Positions 36,321-44,964 of a stretch of DNA of 64,000 nucleotides are shown here, one piece after another. The stretch spans positions 65,486 to 129,485 of the forward strand of contig CACGDO010000005.1 of NCBI GenBank assembly GCA_902571865.1, in the 5' to 3' direction. Every line of letters begins with the position of its first letter. Position 1 is the stretch's first letter. The notes below the pieces were generated by a model. The model worked only from the letters and a program-made list of their open reading frames with translations, made no database searches and was not told the origin of the DNA. The stretch comes from an uncultured Alphaproteobacteria bacterium. Its GTDB lineage: Bacteria > Pseudomonadota > Alphaproteobacteria > HIMB59 > GCA-002718135. The translations under genes and the position numbers were made by a program.

Positions 36321-37589
36321 TTAGAACTTTCTAGACAGTGCTTTTAAGTCCTTTTCCATTGCAGCAGCTGCATCTTCAGCACTTTTTGAACCAGTTAATA
36401 CTGAATGTACTTCATTAAAGAATACGTTACTAACTTGTCCATAATACTTATGAGATACAGTTGATGGTCTCGCAACAGCGTTATTAAATGTATCAAATAG
36501 CATACCAAAGAAAGGGTTTGCTGCTTTTACATCTAGGTCATCATATAACACAGGTCTTGTTGGAAGATTTGAAGTATCAATTGCTTTAGTCTTCATAACT
36601 TCAACACTTGTCATGTGTTTAATTAAATCAGCTGCAATTTCTGGGTTCTTAGAATTTTTATTCACCATTAATTGCCAGCCTCCTAATGCACCAGTCATTT
36701 TTCCATCTGATCCACCACCAGGTAGTGCCATAGCTCCAACTTTATCTTTGATTGGACTATCATCAGCTTGTGAACGACTCCATGCATATGGCCAGTTTCT
36801 CATAAACACTGCATTACCAGTTTGCCATACACCTCTTGCATCTTCTTCTTTGTAAGTAACAACATCTTCAGGAGAAATTGTTCCTACCCAAGAAGCAGCA
36901 GTTTTAAGTGCAGCAATGGCATTTGGATTATTTATTGAAACCGTACCGTCTGCTTCAATGATATTTCCACCACCAAATGAGTTTACCCATTCAATACCAT
37001 CACAAGTTAAACCTTCGTAAGCAGCACCTTGCCATACAAAACCTTGCATTTTAGCATTTCCTGCAGCTCTTTCTTTGTCTTGAATGAACTGAGCAGTTTC
37101 TGCTAATTCACTCCATGTTGAAGGCGGGCTTTTGCCATATTTATCAAGTAAGTCTGTTCTGTAGTATAAAAGACCTGCATCCGTGAAATAAGGAACAGCA
37201 ACATATTTACCACCAACAGTGTTATTACCTACAATACCTTCAAAGAAATCTGCTTTGTGAGCATCATCAAAAATATTATTTAAATCATATGCACAATCAG
37301 CAAAAATTCCTGGCCAAATAACATCAATCATAAAAATATCGATATCACTTGATCCTGAACTACAAATTTGTTGATACAAATTTAGAGTATCAGTTGCACT
37401 AGCTGGTCTGTAAACATAACCAATTTCGTGACCATTTTCTTCAGCCCAATCAAGAGCAAATCTATAATGCTCTCTCATAGCTCTTTCGTCATCGCCACCC
37501 ATTGTAATGGTAATTTTTGCAGCAAAAACGTTGAATGACATCATTAATGCAACAAAAAAAGTAGCGATTAATTTTAGAGATAATTTCAT
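36321..37589 (-). CDS. ABC sugar-binding protein, extracellular solute-binding family 1
   Basis: Periplasmic binding protein, 422 aa. The signal peptide MKLSLKLIATFFVALMMSFNVFA is followed by AKITITMGGDDERAMREHY at the mature start. Family-1 hallmarks include DIFMIDVIWPGIFADCAYDL, VPYFTDAGLLYYRTDLLDKYG, VFMRNWPYAWS and GALGGWQLMVNKNSKNPEIAADLIKHM. This sequence style is found with trehalose/maltose/sugar-alcohol importers. A strong AGGAGGAAAT Shine-Dalgarno precedes the ATG, and an operator-like palindrome lies 23 nt upstream. It is the first gene of its operon, followed by MalF, MalG and MalK types. Confidence 0.92.
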   Translation of the reverse strand: MKLSLKLIATFFVALMMSFNVFAAKITITMGGDDERAMREHYRFALDWAEENGHEIGYVYRPASATDTLNLYQQICSSGSSDIDIFMIDVIWPGIFADCAYDLNNIFDDAHKADFFEGIVGNNTVGGKYVAVPYFTDAGLLYYRTDLLDKYGKSPPSTWSELAETAQFIQDKERAAGNAKMQGFVWQGAAYEGLTCDGIEWVNSFGGGNIIEADGTVSINNPNAIAALKTAASWVGTISPEDVVTYKEEDARGVWQTGNAVFMRNWPYAWSRSQADDSPIKDKVGAMALPGGGSDGKMTGALGGWQLMVNKNSKNPEIAADLIKHMTSVEVMKTKAIDTSNLPTRPVLYDDLDVKAANPFFGMLFDTFNNAVARPSTVSHKYYGQVSNVFFNEVHSVLTGSKSAEDAAAAMEKDLKALSRKF

Positions 37590-37611
37590 ATTTCCTCCTA
37601 CTTAAATGTAA

Positions 37612-37630
37612 TTGTACATTTACTGTACAA
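37612..37630 (-). promoter_or_regulatory. Operator-like palindrome TTGTACA-N5-TGTACAA
   Basis: Perfect 19-bp inverted repeat, TTGTACATTTACTGTACAA, 23 nt upstream of the binding-protein ATG in a 147-nt divergent-free gap. A TATATT-like sequence lies just upstream on the minus strand. The shape is typical of a LacI- or GntR-family operator controlling a sugar importer. No regulator gene is visible in the window. Confidence 0.6.
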
Positions 37631-37736
37631 ATATAAACCACCTATTCACCATCATTATATTAATGTCAATTGGCTAAATAATTCAAAGTGAACAAATTGG
37701 AGTGAAAGTTAAAAAACTATTAAAATCTAATAGTAT

Positions 37737-38738
37737 TTAACTTCTGGAAGGCACTTCTTTTAATATGTGATAACTATTATCTTTATGCTGTTTGACTATA
37801 GCTGGTAATATTTCTTTATAAGCGTCATACAAACTAGTGTTAGCTTTAGGTAATTGATCTTTAATTAAATTACTCAATTTAGGTAAGTTATAGGATGGTA
37901 CAGAAGGAAACATATGATGCTCAACATGATATTCCATATGCCAATATAAAAAACTAAAAATTGGATTAAATCGTACTGATCTAGTTGTATATCGGTGATC
38001 TTTGATATCTTCTGGCAGTCCAAGATGTTGAGTCATATTAAATATATTAATTATGTTACCCCAGTATCTTGGGAAGAATATTAAAAGTGCAGGAAGTGGA
38101 TTCATTAGATAAAATGATAAAGCAAAAGATGCAATCCATAATAAAACATGTATTCTAGATATAAGACGGCATTTTGATATTTCATTTTCAGGTATGCAGT
38201 CTCTCATAACAGGTGTCGTATATCCAAGTGCATGCTTAATTGTTTCAAATTTAAATGAGTTTTTAAAATATATGAGTTCATAAAATGGTACAAAACTAAA
38301 TAAAAAACTTTTTAAACTTGGGTACTCATGAAATAATGCAGCTTCAAAATCATGAGGATCATTAACTGATGATGTATTACTATGATGCCTAAAATGACTC
38401 CAAGTCCATCTTGTAGGTTCGAAGTCCGTCATAAAAGAACCTATCTGATAAAAGATTTCGTTTAAATATTTTGATTTAAATGCAGTTCTATGACCGCACT
38501 CATGCCAAATGGGATTGCTGGAATAAAAAAGAACTCCGTATAACCATAACCATAATATTGTCCACCATGTTCCCCATGTTGCAACTGACATATAACCTAA
38601 GAAAAATAATAATATGAAATACAAAGTTACGTGTCGCAATCCTTTAAGATCACTTTTTTTAGATAATTGTTTTAAGTCTTTTTTGCTTATTTCAGCTCTA
38701 AACCATTTTTCATCAACATTATCTAATTTTTCATTCAT
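37737..38738 (-). CDS. Fatty acid desaturase family protein
   Basis: Membrane desaturase or hydroxylase, 333 aa. Three His boxes are visible: HECGHRTAF near residue 89, SHFRHHSNTSS near 119, and MEYHVEHHMFPSVPSYNLPKL near 276, as in di-iron fatty-acid desaturases (PF00487 type). Two paired hydrophobic regions lie between them. It is a clear paralogue of the gene at 44965-45975, with the same length, box spacing and C-terminal LYDAYKEILPAIVKQ motif. It stands alone between a sugar importer and a Gfo/Idh gene. The acyl or non-acyl substrate is not known. Confidence 0.87.
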   Translation of the reverse strand: MNEKLDNVDEKWFRAEISKKDLKQLSKKSDLKGLRHVTLYFILLFFLGYMSVATWGTWWTILWLWLYGVLFYSSNPIWHECGHRTAFKSKYLNEIFYQIGSFMTDFEPTRWTWSHFRHHSNTSSVNDPHDFEAALFHEYPSLKSFLFSFVPFYELIYFKNSFKFETIKHALGYTTPVMRDCIPENEISKCRLISRIHVLLWIASFALSFYLMNPLPALLIFFPRYWGNIINIFNMTQHLGLPEDIKDHRYTTRSVRFNPIFSFLYWHMEYHVEHHMFPSVPSYNLPKLSNLIKDQLPKANTSLYDAYKEILPAIVKQHKDNSYHILKEVPSRS

Positions 38739-38800
38739 GAAGCTATTTATAAAAAAAAAGTAAATATATTTAAAGTTAAATATTCAACTATATTGTCTCA

Positions 38801-39868
38801 TTAAATATCAACCCACTTACCATTTTCACTACTTTCATAGCATTTATCAAGTATATTTTGAATTTCAGCTCCTCTATAAAAATCAGGTTCACTATTCTTA
38901 TTATTTTTTATAGCTTCTATAAATTTCTCAAAATTAGTTTGAGAAGGCTCACATTGGATCTCTTCCCATTTTAAATTATCTTCTTTACCAGATAATTGTC
39001 TTTGAGTGTCCTTAGTAAACATAAACTTATTACCTTCAGTTATTGCGTCATCAAATTCAATTTTTACCGCTCCCTTATCGCCAAATATTCTTAATTCTAA
39101 TCTATTTTTATAACCTGTAGCAAATCTAGTTGCATTAACAGTCCCAATAGCACCATTTTCAAACTCAACCATAGAAATAAAAGTGTCATTAGCATCTAAA
39201 ATATAATCTTTAATTTTATCACCTTTAGATTTAAATGTTTTTAAATGAGCATTTAATTTTTTTAATTTACCAATTGGAAATGAAGCAAAATCAAATATAT
39301 GAACGCCAATATCACCTAGAGTTCCCTTGCTTCCATGCTTAGTAGATAATCTCCACAGCCATTTGTCCTCTTCTTTCCAATTACCCCAGTAATTAGATGT
39401 TAACCATGATTGATAATAATTAGCATCCATATGAAACACATTTCCAATCTTTCCAGATTTTACTATTTTACATAATTCTTGGTAACCTGATGAATTGCGG
39501 TAACTAAAATTAACCATATTAATTAAATTTTTTCCTTCAAGTGCTTTGCACATTAATTTTGCATCTTCAAAATTTTCTGCAAGAGGTTTTTCGCAAAAAA
39601 TATGCTTATTTTTTTTTATTGCCTTTATTGATATTTCTTTATGAAATGCATCTGGTGTTGTATTTGTAACTGCATCTATTTCATTATTTTCAAGAAGTTC
39701 ATCAACACTATTGTATCTGTTTTCTATTTGAAATTTATTACAAAATTCATTTAGTCTATCATCATTAACATCGCATGCAGCTATAACTTCAGAGTCCTTG
39801 TGATTTTTAAAAGCAGATGCATGCCATTCGGCAATACCACCTGTTCCAACAATAGCAATTTTAATCAT
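38801..39868 (-). CDS. Gfo/Idh/MocA family oxidoreductase (ThuB-like position)
   Basis: NAD(P)-dependent oxidoreductase, 355 aa. The N-terminal Rossmann motif is IAIVGTGGIAEWHASAF, the EKP motif FCEKPLAENFEDAKLM, and the catalytic-domain segment KGTLGDIGVHIFDFASFPIG holds the family His and Asp. It overlaps the ThuA-like gene by 4 nt (ATGA). A Gfo/Idh enzyme with ThuA is the arrangement known from trehalose/disaccharide 3-keto catabolism (ThuAB). Here it lies with an RbsBAC importer rather than a ThuEFG type, so the substrate is open. Confidence 0.85.
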   Translation of the reverse strand: MIKIAIVGTGGIAEWHASAFKNHKDSEVIAACDVNDDRLNEFCNKFQIENRYNSVDELLENNEIDAVTNTTPDAFHKEISIKAIKKNKHIFCEKPLAENFEDAKLMCKALEGKNLINMVNFSYRNSSGYQELCKIVKSGKIGNVFHMDANYYQSWLTSNYWGNWKEEDKWLWRLSTKHGSKGTLGDIGVHIFDFASFPIGKLKKLNAHLKTFKSKGDKIKDYILDANDTFISMVEFENGAIGTVNATRFATGYKNRLELRIFGDKGAVKIEFDDAITEGNKFMFTKDTQRQLSGKEDNLKWEEIQCEPSQTNFEKFIEAIKNNKNSEPDFYRGAEIQNILDKCYESSENGKWVDI

Positions 39869-40650
39869 TTTTTATAAGTATGATCTGTCTGTGGCCCTTT
39901 AATTTCAATTGGTTCTACTGGCTCTTTTCTTTCCATATTATTTATACCTCTACCAAAGTAATCAATCCATTTACCAGAGGTTTTTTCTGGGCTTACCCAA
40001 TGAACCGCATTTTTAATTACTCTTTGTACATCTTTATTATGATAAACAGGATATGCTTCATGACCAGGTCGGAAATAAAAAATTTTGCCATTCCCTCTTT
40101 TGTAGCATAAACCAGATCGAAAGACTTCACCACCTTCAAACCAACTTACAAATACCGTTTCATCAGGCGCTGGAACCTGAAAGGGTTCCCCATACATTTC
40201 AGTCATTTCTATTTCAAAGTATTCATCTAAACCATCTGCAATTGGATGACCTGGATTGCAGACCCAAATTCTTTCTTTTTCTCCTCTTTCTGCCCAGCGA
40301 AGATTAGCTGTTGTTCCCATCATTCTTTTAAATATTTTAGAATGATGACCTGAATGCAATACTAAAAGTCCCATACCTTCTAATACTCGTTGTTGAATTC
40401 TATCTACTATTTTATCTTCAACCAATTTGTGTGCTTTATGACCCCACCAAATTAATACATCTGTTTTTTCTAATAACTCTTCTGACAAGCCATGATCTTT
40501 TTCTTCAAGCGTTGCAGTGGATATACTAAGTTCTTTATCTTTTGATAAAAATTCCTTTATGCATTCATGTATACCTTTTGGGTAAATAGATTTAACTTGA
40601 TCGTTTTCTTTTTCATGAAGAAATTCATTCCAGATTACTAAATTTATCAT
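39865..40650 (-). CDS. ThuA-like protein (trehalose-utilization family)
   Basis: ThuA-domain protein, 261 aa, of a class I glutamine-amidotransferase-like fold. Visible family blocks: VLIWWGHKAHKLVEDKIV near residue 67, GMGLLVLHSGHHSKIFKRMMG, WVCNPGHPIADGLDEYFEIEMTEMYGEPF, VFVSWFEGGEVFRSGLCYKRGNGKIFYFRPGHE and a C-terminal NAVHWVSPE. Family members take part in 3-keto-disaccharide metabolism with Gfo/Idh partners, which is the neighbour here. Its ATG overlaps the permease stop (TAATG), so it is translated with the RbsC-type subunit. Confidence 0.85.
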   Translation of the reverse strand: MINLVIWNEFLHEKENDQVKSIYPKGIHECIKEFLSKDKELSISTATLEEKDHGLSEELLEKTDVLIWWGHKAHKLVEDKIVDRIQQRVLEGMGLLVLHSGHHSKIFKRMMGTTANLRWAERGEKERIWVCNPGHPIADGLDEYFEIEMTEMYGEPFQVPAPDETVFVSWFEGGEVFRSGLCYKRGNGKIFYFRPGHEAYPVYHNKDVQRVIKNAVHWVSPEKTSGKWIDYFGRGINNMERKEPVEPIEIKGPQTDHTYKK

Positions 40651-41624
40651 TATCTAACTCTTTCTCCATGAAGACGATGTCCTAATAATGCTAACAATAT
40701 AATTAAGCCGTTAAAAAATTGTCTCCACTCTCCACTCCAACCAATGGCAATGATTCCTATTTCCATATAGGCAATTATACCAACTCCAAATACTGCTCCA
40801 ATAATAGTTCCTAACCCTCCCCAGTAAGGAGTGCCTCCAACAAAAACAGCTGCTAGTGCAAGCAATAAATAACCAAATCCTTGAGTTGGAAAAAATGTAT
40901 AAGTAATCATCGTTGTAAAAATTCCACCAATAGCAGAGCCAATACCTACAAACATGAATGCTTTAATCTTTACGGCATTTACATTAATACCCATCTGTTC
41001 TGCACTAACAGAATTATCTCCTACATGCTGAATATGAATACCAAAAACATGTTTATTAAAAAAATAGTAACAAAAAATTACAAATATTGCTGCCCAAAAA
41101 ATTTGCATTGGGAAGCCATAAAAATTTCCAACTAAAAGAGGGTAGATCCAGTGGTTATCTATTTCCATAATCGTAATGGATCTGCTGTTAGATAATAAGA
41201 GAATTACACCTCTCAATAAAAATAATACTCCAAGTGACGCAACAAGAGAGGAAAGTCTAAATACAACAATTAATGTTCCAACGAGAGCACCAATAGCTGC
41301 TCCAGTAAAAATACCAAGAACTAAACAAATAGCCGGATCAACGCCGTTCTTAACTAATAATGCAAAAACATAAGCTGCTACTGCGTAAGTAGAGGCAAAA
41401 GAAAGATCTATTTCACCAGATGCAACTAGAAAAACTAATGGTATAGTTAAAAATATCAAAGTTGGCATCATTACAAATACTGATTGATGAAGGTTGGGTC
41501 TTATCCAAGCTTCTGGCGCACCTATTAAAAAAATTACCATTAATAGGACAAAGTATCCAATGCTTCCTAAAGCTCTTCCATTTCTGTGAAAGTAATTACT
41601 TAAATATGAATTTTTATTGCTCAT
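40650..41624 (-). CDS. ABC sugar permease, RbsC type
   Basis: CUT2-family permease, 324 aa, with about eight or more hydrophobic segments. Family motifs include LIFLTIPLVFLVASGEIDLSFASTYAVAAYV, IFTGAAIGALVGTLIVVFRLSSLVASLGVLFLLRGV and ALAAVFVGGTPYWGGLGTIIGAVFGVG. A single permease usually forms a homodimer in this class. It is flanked by the single-domain ATPase upstream (TAATG overlap) and ThuA downstream (TAATG overlap). Substrate likely a monosaccharide or small glycoside. Confidence 0.9.
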   Translation of the reverse strand: MSNKNSYLSNYFHRNGRALGSIGYFVLLMVIFLIGAPEAWIRPNLHQSVFVMMPTLIFLTIPLVFLVASGEIDLSFASTYAVAAYVFALLVKNGVDPAICLVLGIFTGAAIGALVGTLIVVFRLSSLVASLGVLFLLRGVILLLSNSRSITIMEIDNHWIYPLLVGNFYGFPMQIFWAAIFVIFCYYFFNKHVFGIHIQHVGDNSVSAEQMGINVNAVKIKAFMFVGIGSAIGGIFTTMITYTFFPTQGFGYLLLALAAVFVGGTPYWGGLGTIIGAVFGVGIIAYMEIGIIAIGWSGEWRQFFNGLIILLALLGHRLHGERVR

Positions 41625-42370
41625 TAGTGCGCCCCTATAGTGTCTCTCATTATTTTCATGAGTTCTTCAGGAGTAGATATGTCATTCTTATTGAGTTGAT
41701 GAACGACTTCTCCTCTATCTAAAATTACAAATCTATCTGAAATGTCGTATACATGATAAATATTATGACCAATAAATAGAACAGATCTATTTGATTTTTT
41801 CACATTTAAGACAAAATCAAAAACTTTCTGTGTTTCATTAAGAGATAAGTTATTTGTTGGCTCATCAAGAACAATTAATTCTGCTTTATTGTAAATTGCT
41901 CTTGCAATTGCTACGCCTTGTCTTTCACCTCCAGATAAATTTCCAACTGGAGATTCAGCATTAATTAATTTTGATGTAAAACCTATTTCTCTTATTAATC
42001 TATTAGCTTCAAAAATTTGTTCTTTTTCTTTTATAAAACCAAATGGATATCGAAGTTCCTTACCCATAAAAATATTTTTAACTATCGATTGTTGTGGTGT
42101 TAAAGCTCTATCTTGAAAAACAGTTTCTATACCAGACTCTCTAGCCTTGAGTGCATTCCAAGTGTTTACTTTTTTCCCCCTTATAAGTATGTCACCTTCG
42201 TCAGGACTATAAACGCCTACTAGTGTCTTAATTAAAGTTGATTTACCTGCACCGTTATCACCAATTAAACCTACCACTTCACCCCTGGTTACTTTTAATG
42301 ATGCTTTGTTTAGAGCGGTAATACCGCCAAATCTTTTTGTAACATTATCTAATTCAATGATATTTTCCAT
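41624..42370 (-). CDS. ABC ATPase, single-domain RbsA/FrcA type
   Basis: ATP-binding subunit of the CUT2 importer, 248 aa, carrying one nucleotide-binding domain, unlike the two-domain RbsA of about 500 aa. Walker A is GDNGAGKSTLIKTL near residue 37, the signature LSGGERQGVAIARAI and Walker B LIVLDEPTNNL. The Asn after the first T in DEPTNNLS and the VLFIGHN switch-His region are typical of the FrcA-like subtype. It lies between the binding protein (with hairpin) and the RbsC-type permease. Confidence 0.92.
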   Translation of the reverse strand: MENIIELDNVTKRFGGITALNKASLKVTRGEVVGLIGDNGAGKSTLIKTLVGVYSPDEGDILIRGKKVNTWNALKARESGIETVFQDRALTPQQSIVKNIFMGKELRYPFGFIKEKEQIFEANRLIREIGFTSKLINAESPVGNLSGGERQGVAIARAIYNKAELIVLDEPTNNLSLNETQKVFDFVLNVKKSNRSVLFIGHNIYHVYDISDRFVILDRGEVVHQLNKNDISTPEELMKIMRDTIGAH

Positions 42371-42381
42371 AAATTTTGAAA

Positions 42382-42407
42382 TGCTAACCCATTAAAATGG
42401 GTTAGCA
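42382..42407 (-). promoter_or_regulatory. Intercistronic hairpin after binding-protein gene
   Basis: Perfect 11-bp inverted repeat TGCTAACCCAT/ATGGGTTAGCA with a 4-nt loop, 10 nt beyond the RbsB-type stop and 11 nt before the ATPase ATG. No T run on the minus strand. Same position as hairpins behind the other binding proteins. Confidence 0.75.
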
Positions 42408-42417
42408 GTATATTTAC

Positions 42418-43413
42418 TTATCTTAAGCCTGCATCAGCAAGAGCTTTAACAGCTTGATAATTATTTGTATCAACAAACCCTGCACCAGTATCTTGGTTTA
42501 TTGCACCAGTACCAAGTACAGCTGTTTGACAAAGTGATAACACTGGAAGATACCCTTGAAGGAAAGGTTGTTGATCAGATGTTAGATGAACATATCCTTT
42601 TTCAAACGCCGACATAATTTGTGGACTTGTATCAAATCCAATTTGAAGTAACTCTCCTGGTCCATAACCAGCAGCTTTGGCAATACCTTCTGCAACATTC
42701 ATTACATCACTTCCAGAGTGAACAATTACTTTTGTTTCAGGATTTGCATTTAACGCTGCTGAGAAAACTGGGATAGTCATATTTGGATCTGAAGCATAAG
42801 CTGGTTGCCCATCAAGAACAGTAACTGTCATTCCGTGTTCTTCAAATATGATTCTTGCACCATCTTCTCTTTGAGCTCTAGCGTAATCTCCAATAGGAAC
42901 CATTACTATAGCGTGATCTCCAGCTTTGAAACCAAATTGCCTAATTGCTTCTCTCGCAAGAGCTTTACCTTGAGTTGCTAAATTTGCTCCTACGTATCCG
43001 CCACCAAATTTTGCTCTTACACCTGATGGATCAACGTTTTGATATGTCATTAGAATACCTTTTTCTGCAGCTTGTTTTGCTAAAGGCATTAGAGCTTCAT
43101 CTCCCGGATGCCCCATCATTGCAATTGCATCTACTCCAAGTCCAACTGATTCTCTAAGTTGACGGACCATTTTTTCAAAATCCCATTCTGAGTAAATAAT
43201 TTCAGCATCTGCGCCCGTATCTCTTATTGCATTCATTGCTCCTGCTGCAACTATTCCAGCAAAGCCACCAGCCTCAGGACCGCCAGCATAGAAATGCATT
43301 TTTACATCTGAGCACCATTTATCACCAAGATCTTGTCCAGTTGGAGCAGCATATGCATGCATAGAAACTGGAAGAAGAAATACTGTGATTAAAAATAATT
43401 TAATAAATTTCAT
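42418..43413 (-). CDS. ABC sugar-binding protein, RbsB/periplasmic-binding family
   Basis: Periplasmic binding protein of the CUT2 class, 331 aa. The signal peptide MKFIKLFLITVFLLPVSMHAYA ends in an A-Y-A site. The fold has MHFYAGGPEAGGFAGIVAAGAM, GVDAIAMMGHPGDEALMPLAKQAAEKGI, and HSGSDVMNVAEGIAKAAG, as in RbsB-like proteins. The track starts at ATG 43425, whose GGAGGA is part of the Shine-Dalgarno; ATG 43413 lies right after it and starts the signal peptide. It is the first gene of the five-gene RbsBAC-ThuA-Gfo/Idh operon. Confidence 0.9.
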   Translation of the reverse strand: MKFIKLFLITVFLLPVSMHAYAAPTGQDLGDKWCSDVKMHFYAGGPEAGGFAGIVAAGAMNAIRDTGADAEIIYSEWDFEKMVRQLRESVGLGVDAIAMMGHPGDEALMPLAKQAAEKGILMTYQNVDPSGVRAKFGGGYVGANLATQGKALAREAIRQFGFKAGDHAIVMVPIGDYARAQREDGARIIFEEHGMTVTVLDGQPAYASDPNMTIPVFSAALNANPETKVIVHSGSDVMNVAEGIAKAAGYGPGELLQIGFDTSPQIMSAFEKGYVHLTSDQQPFLQGYLPVLSLCQTAVLGTGAINQDTGAGFVDTNNYQAVKALADAGLR

Positions 43414-43481
43414 AATTCCTCCCATGAATTAATTTAAAAGTATTATTAGAATATTGTTAAGATAATATTTGTGAATGTCAA

Positions 43482-44918
43482 CTAGTACAGTCTTTTACTT
43501 ATTCGCTTTGTTTGACCATGGCTATAAACACCGTCAACTCCGCCATCTCTTCCATAACCAGATCTTTTGTAACCGCCTCCAGGAAGATTATTTCCATCAA
43601 CAAACCAATCATTTTGCCAAATAATTCCAGCTTGAATTCGATCCGCTGTCCATTTAGCTTTTTGATCATCCGCAGTAAATACACCCGAAGCTAGACCATA
43701 CTTCGTTGAGTTGGCTATACTTATTGCTTCTTCTTCATCTTCAAAATCAAATACTGATGTTACAGGACCAAAAATTTCTTCTTGAGCAATTGTAGCATCA
43801 ACTTTAACATTATCAAAAATAGTTGGTTGATAGAAATTTCCATCATCTCTTTCAGCTTTATCTCCACCTATTGTTAAAGTAGCTCCAGATTGTATTCCTG
43901 ATTTCACATAATTTGATACTCTTTGCATTTGATCAGTTGATATTAAAGGTGTCACTTCAGTTCCATCTTCGTCCCCAGCACCAATTTTTAGTTTTTGCGT
44001 TTTGGCAACTAACTTTGTCATATATTCATCTTTTATTTTTGGATGAACAATTACCCTGGACATTGCAACACATATTTGACCAGCATTAGGTTTAAAAATT
44101 CCTTTAACTGTACTATCAACAGCTTTGTCAATATCGGCATCAGGATAGATTATAGCTGCAGACTTTCCACCTAATTCAAAATGAGTAGGAATAATTCTAT
44201 CTGCTGTTTCTTTTAGAATTTCTGAGGCAACTTCAGGCGATCCTGTAAAAACAATATAATCACTTCCAGGATGTTGAACTAGTTTTCGACCAGTTGTTTC
44301 ACCATAACCATGAACAATATTTATAATTCCATCTGGCACGCCTACATCTTTAAAAATTTGACCATAAAAATTAGATGATATGGGACACAATTCAGGAGGT
44401 TTTATAACTATTGTATTTCCAACAATCCAGTTTTGTGCAACCATTCCTGAAAAAATAGAAACAGGATAGTTCCACGGAACAATTTGAAGAGCCACACCAA
44501 AAGGCTCAAGCACAACAAAATTTAAAGTATCATGTCCTGAGGGTATAAGTTTATTTTCTATTTTATCTGTTAGTCCAGCATAAAAATCAAAAGTATCGGC
44601 AGCACCTTTAAATTCATCAATACATTGTTTAATCGTTTTGCCATTTTCTTGGCTAAGGAGTTTTCCTCCTTCTTCTTTGCGCTCTCTTAATTTTTGAGCA
44701 ATAGCTCTCATCATATTCGATTTATCTTTTGCATCCATGTCTACTAAAATTCTTTTATCGAATGCTCTTTTTGCAGCGTTGAAAGCTAAATCTATTTCTT
44801 CATCTAACGCTTCATCAATATTACCAACAATTTTTTGATTAGCCGGATTTAAAACAGGAATATTTTTCTTTGAGAGTGAATCAATGAATGAACCATCAAT
44901 AAAATTTCTTAACTCCAT
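43482..44918 (-). CDS. NAD(P)-dependent aldehyde dehydrogenase
   Basis: Aldehyde dehydrogenase, 478 aa, full family length. Motifs: IVPWNYPVSIF, VFTGSPEVASEI, THFELGGKSAAIIYPDADI, the nucleophile Cys in NAGQICVAMSRVIV near residue 283, and EEIFGPVTSV. It is a paralogue of the ALDH at 2925-4358. It stands between a desaturase gene and the RbsB-type importer operon on the same strand. Its substrate may be an aldehyde from the sugar or lipid chemistry around it. Confidence 0.88.
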   Translation of the reverse strand: MELRNFIDGSFIDSLSKKNIPVLNPANQKIVGNIDEALDEEIDLAFNAAKRAFDKRILVDMDAKDKSNMMRAIAQKLRERKEEGGKLLSQENGKTIKQCIDEFKGAADTFDFYAGLTDKIENKLIPSGHDTLNFVVLEPFGVALQIVPWNYPVSIFSGMVAQNWIVGNTIVIKPPELCPISSNFYGQIFKDVGVPDGIINIVHGYGETTGRKLVQHPGSDYIVFTGSPEVASEILKETADRIIPTHFELGGKSAAIIYPDADIDKAVDSTVKGIFKPNAGQICVAMSRVIVHPKIKDEYMTKLVAKTQKLKIGAGDEDGTEVTPLISTDQMQRVSNYVKSGIQSGATLTIGGDKAERDDGNFYQPTIFDNVKVDATIAQEEIFGPVTSVFDFEDEEEAISIANSTKYGLASGVFTADDQKAKWTADRIQAGIIWQNDWFVDGNNLPGGGYKRSGYGRDGGVDGVYSHGQTKRISKRLY

Positions 44919-44964
44919 ATAAAGATATAGATAAAACTAAAGCTGAAGATGTGTCAAGTATAGT

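Noticed and set aside
43499-43684. Short ORFs on both strands at the 3' end of the aldehyde dehydrogenase
   Set aside because: They lie fully inside the ALDH reading frame and have compositions typical of out-of-frame translation.
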